DNA of 40,309 bases. Origin: a virus. Shown here one piece after another: positions 16,433-23,136 of this stretch (the first letter of the stretch is position 1; every line of letters begins with the position of its first letter). The translations under genes and the position numbers were made by a program. The stretch lies in IMG/VR virus record IMGVR_UViG_3300046477_000426, positions 1 through 40,309 of that record; one strand, 5' to 3'. Under the pieces are notes generated by a model. The model was not told the origin of the DNA, made no database searches, and was given only the letters and a program-made list of their open reading frames with translations.

Positions 16433-17530
16433 TCAGCCGGCCGCGAGGTGCTCCTCGCCTTTGATCACCACCTCGTCCAGGTCGTCACCGGGCTCGGCTG
16501 GGAAGCGGGCGTATGCTTCCGCCAGAATAGAGCTGATCTCGCGCTGCACCCATTCCGGCCCGGCGGCCAGGGCGTCGCCCACCGTGGCGCGGCCACCAAT
16601 CTCCACCACCTCACTGCGGTGATGCAGGACGGCAACCGCCGCGCGCAGCTTGTCCAGGAAGATGCGCCACGCTGCCTCGGTGCGCGCGGGATTCTCGTTT
16701 GGCGGGGCGCCCGGATATGCAGCGGCAGGCTCGGCGTCGTAGACCGCCGGATCCGCCTTGCGGGGCGCGCGCGGCGTGGCGGCGGCGGCGGCCTTCAGCG
16801 GTATTTGGGCGTTGAGCGCATCACGCGGGCTGGAGGGTGGCGGTGGCGCCTCTGGTGCGGGTGTTCCGAAGGCGTAGAGGCTGTCCACGCGGCCGATGGT
16901 GCGTTGCAGCGCCTCGTCAGCCTGATCCAGCACGGGCAACCGCTTCGCCAACCGACGCACCACCGTCTTGCGCGCCATCTCGCCGGGGGATGTTACCCAT
17001 GGTCCGTCATTGGGTGTTGAGGATGTCTGACGCACGGTCATCACCTGGTCCCACGTCATGACCTCGCGCTCGCGCGTGCCATCTTTTAGCACCGCAATCG
17101 CGTAGACTGCGGCTTCATTGCCGTCTGCGACTTTGCTCATGTCGCGCCGATGCACGATTCGCTCATCGTCCCCGAGCAGCACGTCGAATGGCTCGCCCTC
17201 GTAAACCACATTAGCGGAAATCGTGGCGACGCTGCCGGAGGTTTTCACCTTCTTGTAGATGCCAGCGATCATCGGCTGCCAGTTCGCCTTGCCCTTGCGC
17301 GGCACAATGGCGCCTTCGCGACCGTCGGGCATCAGCCCATCTTGCGCAGCCGCGAGGACGGCATTGAACAGCGACTGGCGGTCGCAATTGAGCAGGGCAG
17401 GCATTCGTCTGATCGCGGCCAGCGCCACCTCGCGGAACTTCTCCGGCGACACGTCGGCCGGCAGCAGCGCAGCGAACTGCGGGGCGAGCGCGTTGATCTC
17501 GTGTTCGACGGTCGTCAGTGCTTGGCTCAT
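16433..17530 (-). CDS. recT: RecT-family single-strand annealing recombinase
   Basis: 365 aa. The N-terminal two thirds match the RecT/RedB-type annealase as I know it: RMPALLNCDRQSLFNAVLAA, AAQDGLMPDGREGAIVPRKG, WQPMIAGIYKKVKTSG, then VVYEGEPFDV and a SPGEMARKTVVRRLAKRLP segment near residues 185-205. These form the DNA-binding ring that anneals complementary strands. The C-terminal third is Pro/Ala-rich and probably disordered up to a final helical domain. It is coupled by ATGA to the Gp157-like gene. No YqaJ-type exonuclease follows, so the partner nuclease may be the VRR-NUC protein of the other early operon or a host enzyme. Confidence 0.9.
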   Translation of the reverse strand: MSQALTTVEHEINALAPQFAALLPADVSPEKFREVALAAIRRMPALLNCDRQSLFNAVLAAAQDGLMPDGREGAIVPRKGKANWQPMIAGIYKKVKTSGSVATISANVVYEGEPFDVLLGDDERIVHRRDMSKVADGNEAAVYAIAVLKDGTREREVMTWDQVMTVRQTSSTPNDGPWVTSPGEMARKTVVRRLAKRLPVLDQADEALQRTIGRVDSLYAFGTPAPEAPPPPSSPRDALNAQIPLKAAAAATPRAPRKADPAVYDAEPAAAYPGAPPNENPARTEAAWRIFLDKLRAAVAVLHHRSEVVEIGGRATVGDALAAGPEWVQREISSILAEAYARFPAEPGDDLDEVVIKGEEHLAAG

Positions 17531-18000
17531 AGCGTCCTCAGAACTAAATGTGTCTCGCCGTTATCCAAAACCGCTCCAGCGATCTTTTGCCCTGCGTTCA
17601 GCGCCTTCTTAATCGCCACTTTATCCGGCGCTCGCCTCCACCACTCGTCAGGTAACGCTGCCTCATCGATCGGGGCCAGTTCGCGACGTGTCGCAATGGT
17701 GGCAGTGTAAAGCGGTCGATCTGCATTCGTGAGGTCAACGCCCTCCAGCATGCGCTTCATCACGTCGCGGCTTTTGGAAGCGCGCGCCTCAATGCGTTTG
17801 AGACGCTCCTTCCCAATCTCGACGAGTTTCGCGTCAGCGATCGCCAGTTCCGCCACGTCATCGAGTGCAGCGAAGAAGCGACTGTTGCCCTCAAGGGTGT
17901 CATAGCGGAGCAGAGGATCGCGGCCGAGGCGTGGGTCGCTGCTGATGAGCTGCATCGCCTCGCTCATGACTTCTTCAAGTCTGTGCGGGCTAATCGGCAT
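17527..18000 (-). CDS. Siphovirus Gp157-like protein
   Basis: 157 aa. The central coiled coil (VEIGKERLKRIEARASKSRD, then VMKRMLEGV) is followed by a beta hairpin PLYTATIATRRELAPI and the motif LPDEWWRRAPDKVAIKKALN, then AGQKIAGAVL. That order (long coil, xxLYTxxIxxR, LPxEWxxxxPDKxxIKxxLxxG) defines the Gp157 family, implicated in resistance to some phages and commonly located next to annealases. Overlaps recT by 4 bases. Likely assists recombination or DNA protection in the early operon. Confidence 0.85.
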   Translation of the reverse strand: MPISPHRLEEVMSEAMQLISSDPRLGRDPLLRYDTLEGNSRFFAALDDVAELAIADAKLVEIGKERLKRIEARASKSRDVMKRMLEGVDLTNADRPLYTATIATRRELAPIDEAALPDEWWRRAPDKVAIKKALNAGQKIAGAVLDNGETHLVLRTL

Positions 18001-18208
18001 CGTGGCGCTCCCTGCGGAGCTTGTGGAAGCCCAGTCGCACCTCGGGAGAGTCCAGCTTCATGGGGACGACCTCCAGATGGCGCACGCGGTCGGCCAGATC
18101 GAGCAGGTTGGCGGCGATGTGCTTTGCGACGCTCGGCATGATGGGCTCGAGGCGGTTGGCGTATCCGGCGATTCGATCGGCCAGGTTCTGGTAGTCGTCG
18201 GAAATCAT
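17990..18208 (-). CDS. Small early protein (72 aa), unknown
   Basis: 72 aa with a good ribosome site (GGGAG) 8 bases before the ATG. One helical region (YQNLADRIAGYANRLEPIMP, then SVAKHIAANLLDLADRVRHL) and a charged C-terminus. No family recognised. It overlaps the Gp157-like gene by 11 bases and is the second half of a run of small early genes. Confidence 0.65.
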   Translation of the reverse strand: MISDDYQNLADRIAGYANRLEPIMPSVAKHIAANLLDLADRVRHLEVVPMKLDSPEVRLGFHKLRRERHDAD

Positions 18209-18223
18209 GGTGTGGTCTCCCTG

Positions 18224-18526
18224 TTACGCGCCGGGGGCGTCTGACTGGAACGGCAGTTCGTCGTCGTCCGGATCGGTGTCGGGCCTGAAAATACTGCCTG
18301 GGACGTGCTGCACCGGCGGGGGGTCGGACGGGGTGACACGGCGGGGGGTGAACACGGCCCGCGGTCCCGGTGGGCGGCCGCGCTTGCGCTGCGGATGCTC
18401 GAGCATGGCGATCATCTCGCCTAATTCGCTGATGCGCGCCTTCACCTCCACCGCGTCGAGTTCCAGATCGCGCATGCGCAGCTTCAGCGCCGCGAGCAGA
18501 TCGGGGCAGGTGCCGGTGCCGGTCAT
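18224..18526 (-). CDS. Small early protein (100 aa), unknown
   Basis: 100 aa. The ATG at 18526 overlaps the upstream gene's stop (ATGA), so I prefer it to a longer frame reaching 18616. Helical start (LLAALKLRMRDLELDAVEVK), basic middle (QRKRGRPPGPRAVFTPRR), resembling AT-hook-like GRP motifs, and an acidic tail (DPDDDELPF). Could bind DNA. No family recognised. Confidence 0.65.
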   Translation of the reverse strand: MTGTGTCPDLLAALKLRMRDLELDAVEVKARISELGEMIAMLEHPQRKRGRPPGPRAVFTPRRVTPSDPPPVQHVPGSIFRPDTDPDDDELPFQSDAPGA

Positions 18527-18729
18527 GGCGCCGCCTCGCTGGCTACGTCTTCCAAGCGTTGCTTGGCGCCGAGCAGGACCGCTTCCCACATGATCGAGCG
18601 ATATTCGGCAGGCCACTGCATGATCGTCATCTCGCGTTCGAGGGGGGCCAGCAGCTCATCGACCTTGCGGTTGATCTTGCGCGTCATCGCCATCGCCGCC
18701 TCGAGGTGAGCCACTGGATCGCTGCTCAT
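18523..18729 (-). CDS. Small early protein (68 aa), unknown
   Basis: 68 aa. Mostly helical: LEAAMAMTRKINRKVDELLA, then PLEREMTIMQWPAEYRSIMW. ATGA overlaps at both ends show it is translated as part of the operon. No family recognised. The size and heptad-like leucines would suit a small regulatory or accessory protein of recombination. Confidence 0.65.
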   Translation of the reverse strand: MSSDPVAHLEAAMAMTRKINRKVDELLAPLEREMTIMQWPAEYRSIMWEAVLLGAKQRLEDVASEAAP

Positions 18730-18893
18730 GCGGCTCTCCGGGATTGCTGCCGCTCCACCGCAGCCTCGAAGGCGGCCCGCTCGGGTGCCAAATAGTCGCG
18801 GCGGAACCGGGCGATGTCGTGCATAGCCAGCTTGCGCCAGTAGGGGCGGAAGGCGGGGCTGGCGGCGGCATACTCGTGGATGCTGGTGAGCAA
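18726..18893 (-). CDS. Small early protein (about 55 aa), start uncertain
   Basis: The frame is open far upstream, but only the last part is compact and protein-like: SIHEYAAASPAFRPYWRKLA, then FRRDYLAPERAAFEAAVERQ. I chose the TTG at 18893, 33 bases after the upstream stop, because no ATG or GTG lies between. A non-AUG start slightly further upstream is possible. Stop overlaps the next start by 4 bases. Function unknown. Confidence 0.5.
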   Translation of the reverse strand: MLTSIHEYAAASPAFRPYWRKLAMHDIARFRRDYLAPERAAFEAAVERQQSRRAA

Positions 18894-18925
18894 CTCGTCG
18901 AGGGCCTGCTGGCGCAGCGTGCCGG

Positions 18926-19117
18926 CTATTCGGACGGCGGGAGCGGGAACCGGTCGATCAGTTCGTGGACTACGGCGAGGAGGCCCAGCACCCGGCGCCG
19001 TATCTCCCCCGCGCTCTGGTCGTAGGCCCCGCCGATCGCTGCCAATTCCAGCTTGATCGACTTCAGGCGTCGTTTCGCCTGTGGTATGCCAAATTTCCGG
19101 TTGGTTGGTTTCGCCAT
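18926..19117 (-). CDS. First gene of the leftward early operon (63 aa)
   Basis: 63 aa beginning MAKPTNRKFGIPQAKRRL. The ATG at 19117 has an AAGGAA site at proper distance. A GTG 24 bases upstream is the alternative. The N-terminus is strongly basic, the rest helical (LGLLAVVHELIDRFPLPPSE). No family recognised. It is the first coding region downstream of the putative leftward promoter at about 19387-19415. Confidence 0.6.
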   Translation of the reverse strand: MAKPTNRKFGIPQAKRRLKSIKLELAAIGGAYDQSAGEIRRRVLGLLAVVHELIDRFPLPPSE

Positions 19118-19416
19118 GGCACGAGTTTCCTTCGCGCTCACGGCGCTGACCGCTGCAATGCAGCAATTTGGTTGTGGATAGCTGGTTGCCGGAGGACGCT
19201 AAATCGAAAGGTTTAGAACTCGTTGCGTTTGGCCCTAAATTCTCTCGATCTGGGCTTGCCACTCCGTGTGAATGGCGGGTTACACTCGCGTTTGGCGTGT
19301 CGAACGGACGCCAACACGTCGGAAAATCAGGGGAAGGCGAATGCCGCACGGGACGTTCTCCGGTAACTCACGCTTTCTGATACCGGATGTTGGGACAAAT
19401 AGTCCTGCAAGTCAAC
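19118..19416. other. Leftward leader region without a gene
   Basis: About 300 bases between the first leftward gene and the repressor terminator. It contains the putative left promoter and operator at its right end, an imperfect inverted motif CTAAAT-N7-TTTAG around 19199-19216 that recalls the palindrome at 19854, and no supportable reading frame. It probably serves as the untranslated leader of the leftward operon and may carry antitermination signals. Confidence 0.5.
19387..19415 (-). promoter_or_regulatory. Putative leftward early promoter with operator O1
   Basis: On the - strand a -35 box TTGACT (19415-19410) is followed after 17 bases by CAACAT (19392-19387). The operator GGGACAAATAGTCCT (19392-19406, + strand) fills the spacer, so a bound repressor would block RNA polymerase. 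The operator shares the GGAC-N5-GTCC form with two more sites right of the repressor gene. Confidence 0.6.
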
Positions 19417-19450
19417 AAAAAAAGGGGAGGGAGGGGGCTAAGCAGCCCCC
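19417..19450 (-). terminator. Rho-independent terminator of the repressor gene
   Basis: Read on the - strand: GGGGGCT, loop GCTT, AGCCCCC, a 9-base spacer, then a run of seven T. The hairpin overlaps the repressor stop codon. It separates repressor transcription from the leftward early operon, so the operon must rely on its own promoter at 19387-19415 or on antitermination. Confidence 0.65.
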
Positions 19451-19836
19451 GAGACGGTGTGTCTCCCCCGTGTCTTGGAGCGTCGACCGGTGTTCGGTGG
19501 CGAACTGTGGTTATTGCAGGGAGCAGGCGATGAGGCTGGCCACGTCAGCTCAGGATGTTCCGCTTTCAGCCTGGCCGCTAATTCTGGCTCTACTTCAGCG
19601 AGCGAACCCCACAGCAGGTACTGTGGAGAAATGCGCAAGACATGGCAGATAACCATGAGCATGCGCAGCGACGGAAGCCGTATGCCGTTTTCGATGTGAC
19701 GGACTGACGAGCTATCCACACCGAGGTCTGCGGCGAGTTGGGTTGGTGTTGCGTCAACCAGTTCCCGCACCCAGCGCAACCGATCTCCGATGCGCTGCGC
19801 GTCTTCTTCCTGGAGGTCATAGGGTGTTTGGCGCAC
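19438..19836 (-). CDS. XRE/CI-like repressor
   Basis: 132 aa from GTG with an AAAGGAG ribosome site. The helix-turn-helix spans about residues 14-75, with TPTQLAADLGVDSSSVRHIE as its core, followed by LRMLMVICHVLRISPQYLLW, typical of XRE regulators. The C-terminus is short and disordered (NNHSSPPNTGRRSKTRG), with no LexA-type autocleavage peptidase, so RecA-driven induction by self-cleavage is unlikely. The gene lies between two divergent early operons, as CI does in lambda, and palindromic operators flank it. It should repress both operons and its own promoter. Confidence 0.85.
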   Translation of the reverse strand: MRQTPYDLQEEDAQRIGDRLRWVRELVDATPTQLAADLGVDSSSVRHIENGIRLPSLRMLMVICHVLRISPQYLLWGSLAEVEPELAARLKAEHPELTWPASSPAPCNNHSSPPNTGRRSKTRGRHTVSGAA

Positions 19837-19853
19837 AGCGCGCTCCTTTAAAA

Positions 19854-19870
19854 AGCTAAATAATTTAGCT
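19854..19870. promoter_or_regulatory. Perfect 17-bp palindrome upstream of the repressor
   Basis: AGCTAAATAATTTAGCT is a perfect palindrome around position 19862, between the repressor ribosome site and operator O2. It differs from the GGAC-type operators, so it may bind a second regulator such as the Cro-like protein. It lies in the untranslated leader of the repressor mRNA. Confidence 0.45.
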
Positions 19871-19881
19871 GGCCTGAAAAT

Positions 19882-19906
19882 GGGACATTTAGTCCCGCTT
19901 CGTCAA
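19882..19906 (-). promoter_or_regulatory. Repressor promoter with operator O2
   Basis: The operator GGGACATTTAGTCCC (19882-19896) is a palindrome with 5-base arms. On the - strand a TTGACG box (19906-19901) lies 4 bases upstream of it, the same arrangement as at the other two operators. This would be the repressor's own promoter, hence autoregulated. Confidence 0.55.
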
Positions 19907-19912
19907 CCCTAC

Positions 19913-19942
19913 TTGACGTACGGACATTGCGTCCGCCAGACT
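19913..19942 (+). promoter_or_regulatory. Putative rightward early promoter with operator O3
   Basis: A -35 box TTGACG (19913-19918) is followed 2 bases later by the operator CGGACATTGCGTCCG (19921-19935). The -10 is weak: CAGACT at 19937-19942, 18 bases from the -35. Transcription would start near 19949, only a few bases before the ATG of the Cro-like gene, which would make that mRNA nearly leaderless. Confidence 0.5.
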
Positions 19943-19953
19943 ATGGCAGTCTC

Positions 19954-20175
19954 ATGAACCGACACGCCCGCATTTTGGCAGACCTGGGGGGGCACAAGAG
20001 GGTGGCCAGCCTGTTCGGCATGCCTGAGAACACGGTGGGGAAATGGCGCGTCCGGGGCATTCCCTCGCGTCACTGGCACCGCATTATCGCGCTGACCCCT
20101 GGCCTGACGCCGGAATACCTCGACCGCACCAAGCCGCGCTACCCGCAGCGCCGCTGCCAGGTGGCGGCCGAATGA
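19954..20175 (+). CDS. Cro-like DNA-binding regulator
   Basis: 73 aa, starting NRHARILADLGGHKRVASLF. Residues about 10-36 form a helix-turn-helix (GGHKRVASLFGMPENTVGKW) like Cro/YdaS-type phage regulators, followed by an IPSRHWHRIIAL segment and a basic tail. I chose the ATG at 19954 over a frame extending to 19927, since the promoter lies in between. First gene of the rightward early operon, opposite the repressor. Likely the lytic switch antagonist. No ribosome site seen, consistent with a near-leaderless message. Confidence 0.75.
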   Translation: MNRHARILADLGGHKRVASLFGMPENTVGKWRVRGIPSRHWHRIIALTPGLTPEYLDRTKPRYPQRRCQVAAE

Positions 20176-20678
20176 CCCCCCCCGGCGATGACCCCCGGCC
20201 CATGCGCGTCTCTGGCGGCGTCCAGGGCGTGGCGATCCGCACCCCGGCACGCTACCGGCTGGTGGAGGAGCTACAGCCAGAAGACGAGTTGCACGCCAGC
20301 GTGGCGGACGCGCTCGACAAGCTGTTGCTGCCACCAGCCCGGTGGACCACGTTCCCGGCTGGGTCCGTCCCGCTCCCGCCCCGCTATGCGGCCAAGCTGT
20401 CGCGCCTCGGTCTGAAGCGCGGCTGGCCCGACATCCAGGTTGTGCATGGTGGCCGGATCGTCGGCATTGAGCTGAAACGCCGGGGGGGCAAGCTCTCGCG
20501 CACACGGATCGTGCGCACCCGTCGGGGCTCCCTGCGCGAGCTTGTGGGCCAGGAGGACGAGTTCCCGCGGCTGCGTGAGGCCGGCATGAACATTGGGGTG
20601 TGCAGCTCATTGCCGGCGGTGCTGGAGTTCCTGAGGCTCTGTGGCGTGCCGCTACGGTCGCATGCGGTGGGGGCGTGA
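20172..20678 (+). CDS. VRR-NUC domain nuclease
   Basis: 168 aa. The VRR-NUC (PD-(D/E)xK-type) signature is clear: ELHASVADALDKLLLPPARW, LGLKRGWPDIQV with GWPD at 84-87, then IVGIELKRRGGKLSR with Glu100 and Lys102, and a QEDEFPRLREAG helix. These supply the D, ExK and Q catalytic positions. Such small stand-alone proteins are frequent in phage early operons, often near recombination genes, and may act as structure-specific nucleases. The ATG overlaps the Cro-like stop. Could be the exonuclease partner of RecT here. Confidence 0.85.
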   Translation: MTPPGDDPRPMRVSGGVQGVAIRTPARYRLVEELQPEDELHASVADALDKLLLPPARWTTFPAGSVPLPPRYAAKLSRLGLKRGWPDIQVVHGGRIVGIELKRRGGKLSRTRIVRTRRGSLRELVGQEDEFPRLREAGMNIGVCSSLPAVLEFLRLCGVPLRSHAVGA

Positions 20679-20779
20679 TGTCGTTACTGCGCGCCACGCT
20701 GATCACGCTGCTGAGCTGGGCGCTGGCGTTCGGCGCGACCTGGGTGATCGTGACAACGCTTGGAGGTGAGATCCGATGA
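20678..20779 (+). CDS. Small single-pass membrane protein (33 aa)
   Basis: A 33-codon frame, beginning MSLLRATLITLLSWALAF and ending GGEIR. One transmembrane helix covers most of it. Its ATG overlaps the VRR-NUC stop and its TGA overlaps the next ATG, so it is coupled on both sides, which is strong support for such a short gene. A GGAGG-type ribosome site for the following gene lies inside its end. Function unknown. Confidence 0.55.
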   Translation: MSLLRATLITLLSWALAFGATWVIVTTLGGEIR

Positions 20780-21414
20780 CGCAGATGGCGCAGGCTTTAC
20801 GGGCGGCTGGCGTGGTGACGGTCGAGGAGCGATTGCGCGAGATTGCGGTCGAGGTGCTCGCAGTGCACGGCACCAGCCGCGTGGCCGCAGTCAACACGCT
20901 CTATGCCCGCGTGCGTTACGATCCTCTCTTGCTCGACGCACTGTTCGAGCCGTACCGGGAGCTGGCCTCTCGACGCCTGCTCGGCGGCGTCGAGAGCGAT
21001 ATGCGCCGCGAGGAAATGGCGCGGCAGGAACGGGTGCAAGGTGGGGGCCGCGAGGCTGGTGCATCCCATGTACCCGATGCCCCCGACGAGCGCCCTGGCG
21101 GGGGCCGATTGAGCACTGACGACCATGCATCACGTGCCCCCGCCCCTCATGCTGGCCACCGTCGCGCAGCCCAGGAGAGCGTCGGCGCGGTGCTGCGGCT
21201 GACGATGCTGGACACCTTCCGCATCGACGGCATGCCGATCGGCGACGTTCAGGCCGGCGTGGCACGCGCCTGGGCACGACGCGAAGGCCGTCACGTCCGC
21301 TGGGTCACCATGCTGACCAGCAACGTCCCGGCTGCCGATCCGATCCGCAGATGGATCACTCCCGACGATGCTGACGAACTCTGGGCGCGCTCGGTGGAGG
21401 GTGACGATGCCTAG
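20776..21414 (+). CDS. Early protein of unknown function (212 aa)
   Basis: 212 aa, preceded by a strong GGAGGTGAG site. Two folded parts, residues about 1-85 (LRAAGVVTVEERLREIAVEV, DALFEPYRELASRRLLGGVE) and about 135-212 (VGAVLRLTMLDTFRIDGMPI, VTMLTSNVPAADPIRRWITP), joined by a disordered linker. I recognise no family, but similar two-part proteins are common in early regions of phages of alphaproteobacteria. The C-terminal half could bind nucleic acid. Confidence 0.6.
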   Translation: MTQMAQALRAAGVVTVEERLREIAVEVLAVHGTSRVAAVNTLYARVRYDPLLLDALFEPYRELASRRLLGGVESDMRREEMARQERVQGGGREAGASHVPDAPDERPGGGRLSTDDHASRAPAPHAGHRRAAQESVGAVLRLTMLDTFRIDGMPIGDVQAGVARAWARREGRHVRWVTMLTSNVPAADPIRRWITPDDADELWARSVEGDDA

Positions 21415-22513
21415 AACGCCCAGGAAGAAAGCGGCCCAAAAGGGGCAAGTTATTGCTGGCCATGTGAGCACTGATCCCCAATCGCTCCGTGCCGGCGATA
21501 CGGAGATGACCGGCCATCGGAAGCATGAAACCCAAAGAAAGAGTGCCGGTCATTCGGAGGCGGCCGGACATTACGCGATAGCCACGGGAAAAGTGCCGCC
21601 TCCGGGTGGCGAGGAGGGGGCCAACCTCGCGGTGGCACCCGTTCATCGATTGCCCCCTCCACCGCCTCCTCTCATCGCTGAGCTGATCGAGTGGCAACGG
21701 CGCCGTGTGCATGCCATCCGCGCACAATCCCAGTGCGACCGATCATGCGATGCGTATGTCTCGCGCTACATTGGCTATCACGCCGGGTTGCCAGAGACCG
21801 AGCGCCTCGCACTGATGAAGCGGGCCGCGCAGATGCGCACGCGGGTTGAGAAGGATCGGGGCCTGGCGGAACATGAAGACCACCTTCGCGGTGCCCCTGA
21901 TGCGGCGGACGACGGGGGCCAGACCCATCGTGAAGACCAGCATGACGTTGCCCCTGCCGCCTGTCTGCCTATCATTGTCAATACAATTGTATCCCGTGCC
22001 GGGTGGGATGCCATGCGACTGGACGCCGAACGGCGCATGCGCGAGATCGCCCGATCATTCCCCGTCTATGAGCGCTGTGCCGCCGTCGCCGGGTTTGGTG
22101 ACCTCGGGCTGGCCTGCATCATTGCAGAAGCCGGCAACGATCTGACCGCATACCCGCACTACTACCACCTCTGGAAGCGCCTTGGCCTGGCGCCGTTCCG
22201 CGGCCGGGCGATGAGCACATTCAAGACTTCCGACCTAACCAAAGCCGAATGGTCAGAACTTGGCTACAACCCCATGCGGCGCGGCCGGATGGCTGGTGAC
22301 GTCGGCACCGCGCTATTCTTCACCAAGGGCAAGAACGACTATGGGGCTGTCTATACAGCTCGACGCGAGCGTACCGCACTGACGCATCCTAACTGGACGC
22401 CTGCGCACAGTGATGCCGACGCACGCCGCATCATGCTCAAGGCGCTGATCGAGGATCTGTGGCGCTGGTGGTGTGAGGCGGCAAAAGCCGCGGATCTGGC
22501 GGCTGCAGCGTGA
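21407..22513 (+). CDS. Phage protein resembling the IS110 transposase C-terminal (HhH) domain
   Basis: 368 aa, ATG overlapping the previous stop by 8 bases. After a disordered N-terminus and a coiled-coil-like section (LIAELIEWQRRRVHAIRAQ), residues about 225-270 read VAGFGDLGLACIIAEAGNDL and LWKRLGLAPFRGRAMSTF. This resembles the helix-hairpin-helix Tnp domain of IS110 transposases (GxGxxxAxxxxAExG...LxKxLGLxP), followed by a small-residue GYNPMRRGRMAGDVGTALFF segment. The N-terminal RuvC-like DEDD catalytic domain of IS110 is absent, so it should not be an active transposase. Probably a DNA- or RNA-binding replication or recombination factor domesticated from that family. Confidence 0.65.
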   Translation: MPRTPRKKAAQKGQVIAGHVSTDPQSLRAGDTEMTGHRKHETQRKSAGHSEAAGHYAIATGKVPPPGGEEGANLAVAPVHRLPPPPPPLIAELIEWQRRRVHAIRAQSQCDRSCDAYVSRYIGYHAGLPETERLALMKRAAQMRTRVEKDRGLAEHEDHLRGAPDAADDGGQTHREDQHDVAPAACLPIIVNTIVSRAGWDAMRLDAERRMREIARSFPVYERCAAVAGFGDLGLACIIAEAGNDLTAYPHYYHLWKRLGLAPFRGRAMSTFKTSDLTKAEWSELGYNPMRRGRMAGDVGTALFFTKGKNDYGAVYTARRERTALTHPNWTPAHSDADARRIMLKALIEDLWRWWCEAAKAADLAAAA

Positions 22514-23136
22514 CCCGGACCACTTCTGCCGTGACGACCACGAGAAACTTGTCCGGGCATATCGGGGCCGTGGGGCGTGTGCCTACCGATGACACCTTGC
22601 CCCGATCAGAGTGCGTATGGAGGGCCACTCGAGCACTGGCTACCGTCCGCACGGTGCCCTCCCTGCGCGCTGGTTGGAACCGCGCGGCCGAAGGAACATT
22701 GCCGCGCGGCTTCCGACTCAACGCATTCCGTGCCACAAACGAGAACGCCGTCCATGCTGGAAACATGGGCGGCGCCTGTAACTGCATAACTGGCTTCGGG
22801 GTTGCACCCACCGAAGGGGAAGAAGCTGACGCCCCCTTCATAACGCAGCTCCGTGGCCTGAGCAAGGGAGCGCGTACTATGGTCACCTCGTATTCACATT
22901 CGAGGCCGGAAGGCCGATCGCACCGCGCCAAGATTGAGCGCTGGATCCTGCCACGCCTGACGCCTGGCTGCCGGGTGCCGAGCGCCAACTGGATGGCCAG
23001 GTTTTTGGGCATCAGTAGCAGTGAGGGCGGGCGGCAGATCCGGCGGGCGCTCACGGAAGCTGGCATTCACACGGAAACGCGAGGCGTGGGGCGTGGGCGG
23101 CGGATTTATGTCATCAGCATGGGGGAGCGGCCATGA
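22510..23136 (+). CDS. Putative winged-helix DNA-binding protein, start uncertain
   Basis: 208 aa from a GTG overlapping the previous stop. Only the last 85 residues, from an in-frame ATG at 22879, look like a folded domain: RAKIERWILPRLTPGCRVPS, NWMARFLGISSSEGGRQIRR, and ALTEAGIHTETRGVGRGRRI. This has the shape of a winged helix (three helices and a beta wing). The first 120 residues are low in helices and look atypical, so either translation starts at 22879 or the N-terminal part is a poorly conserved extension. Lies immediately before the initiator-like gene, so a replication role is likely. Confidence 0.55.
   Translation: MTRTTSAVTTTRNLSGHIGAVGRVPTDDTLPRSECVWRATRALATVRTVPSLRAGWNRAAEGTLPRGFRLNAFRATNENAVHAGNMGGACNCITGFGVAPTEGEEADAPFITQLRGLSKGARTMVTSYSHSRPEGRSHRAKIERWILPRLTPGCRVPSANWMARFLGISSSEGGRQIRRALTEAGIHTETRGVGRGRRIYVISMGERP

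Noticed and set aside
21407-22513. A complete IS110 insertion sequence
   Set aside because: No RuvC-like DEDD domain and no flanking ends; the gene is coupled by overlaps into the early operon.
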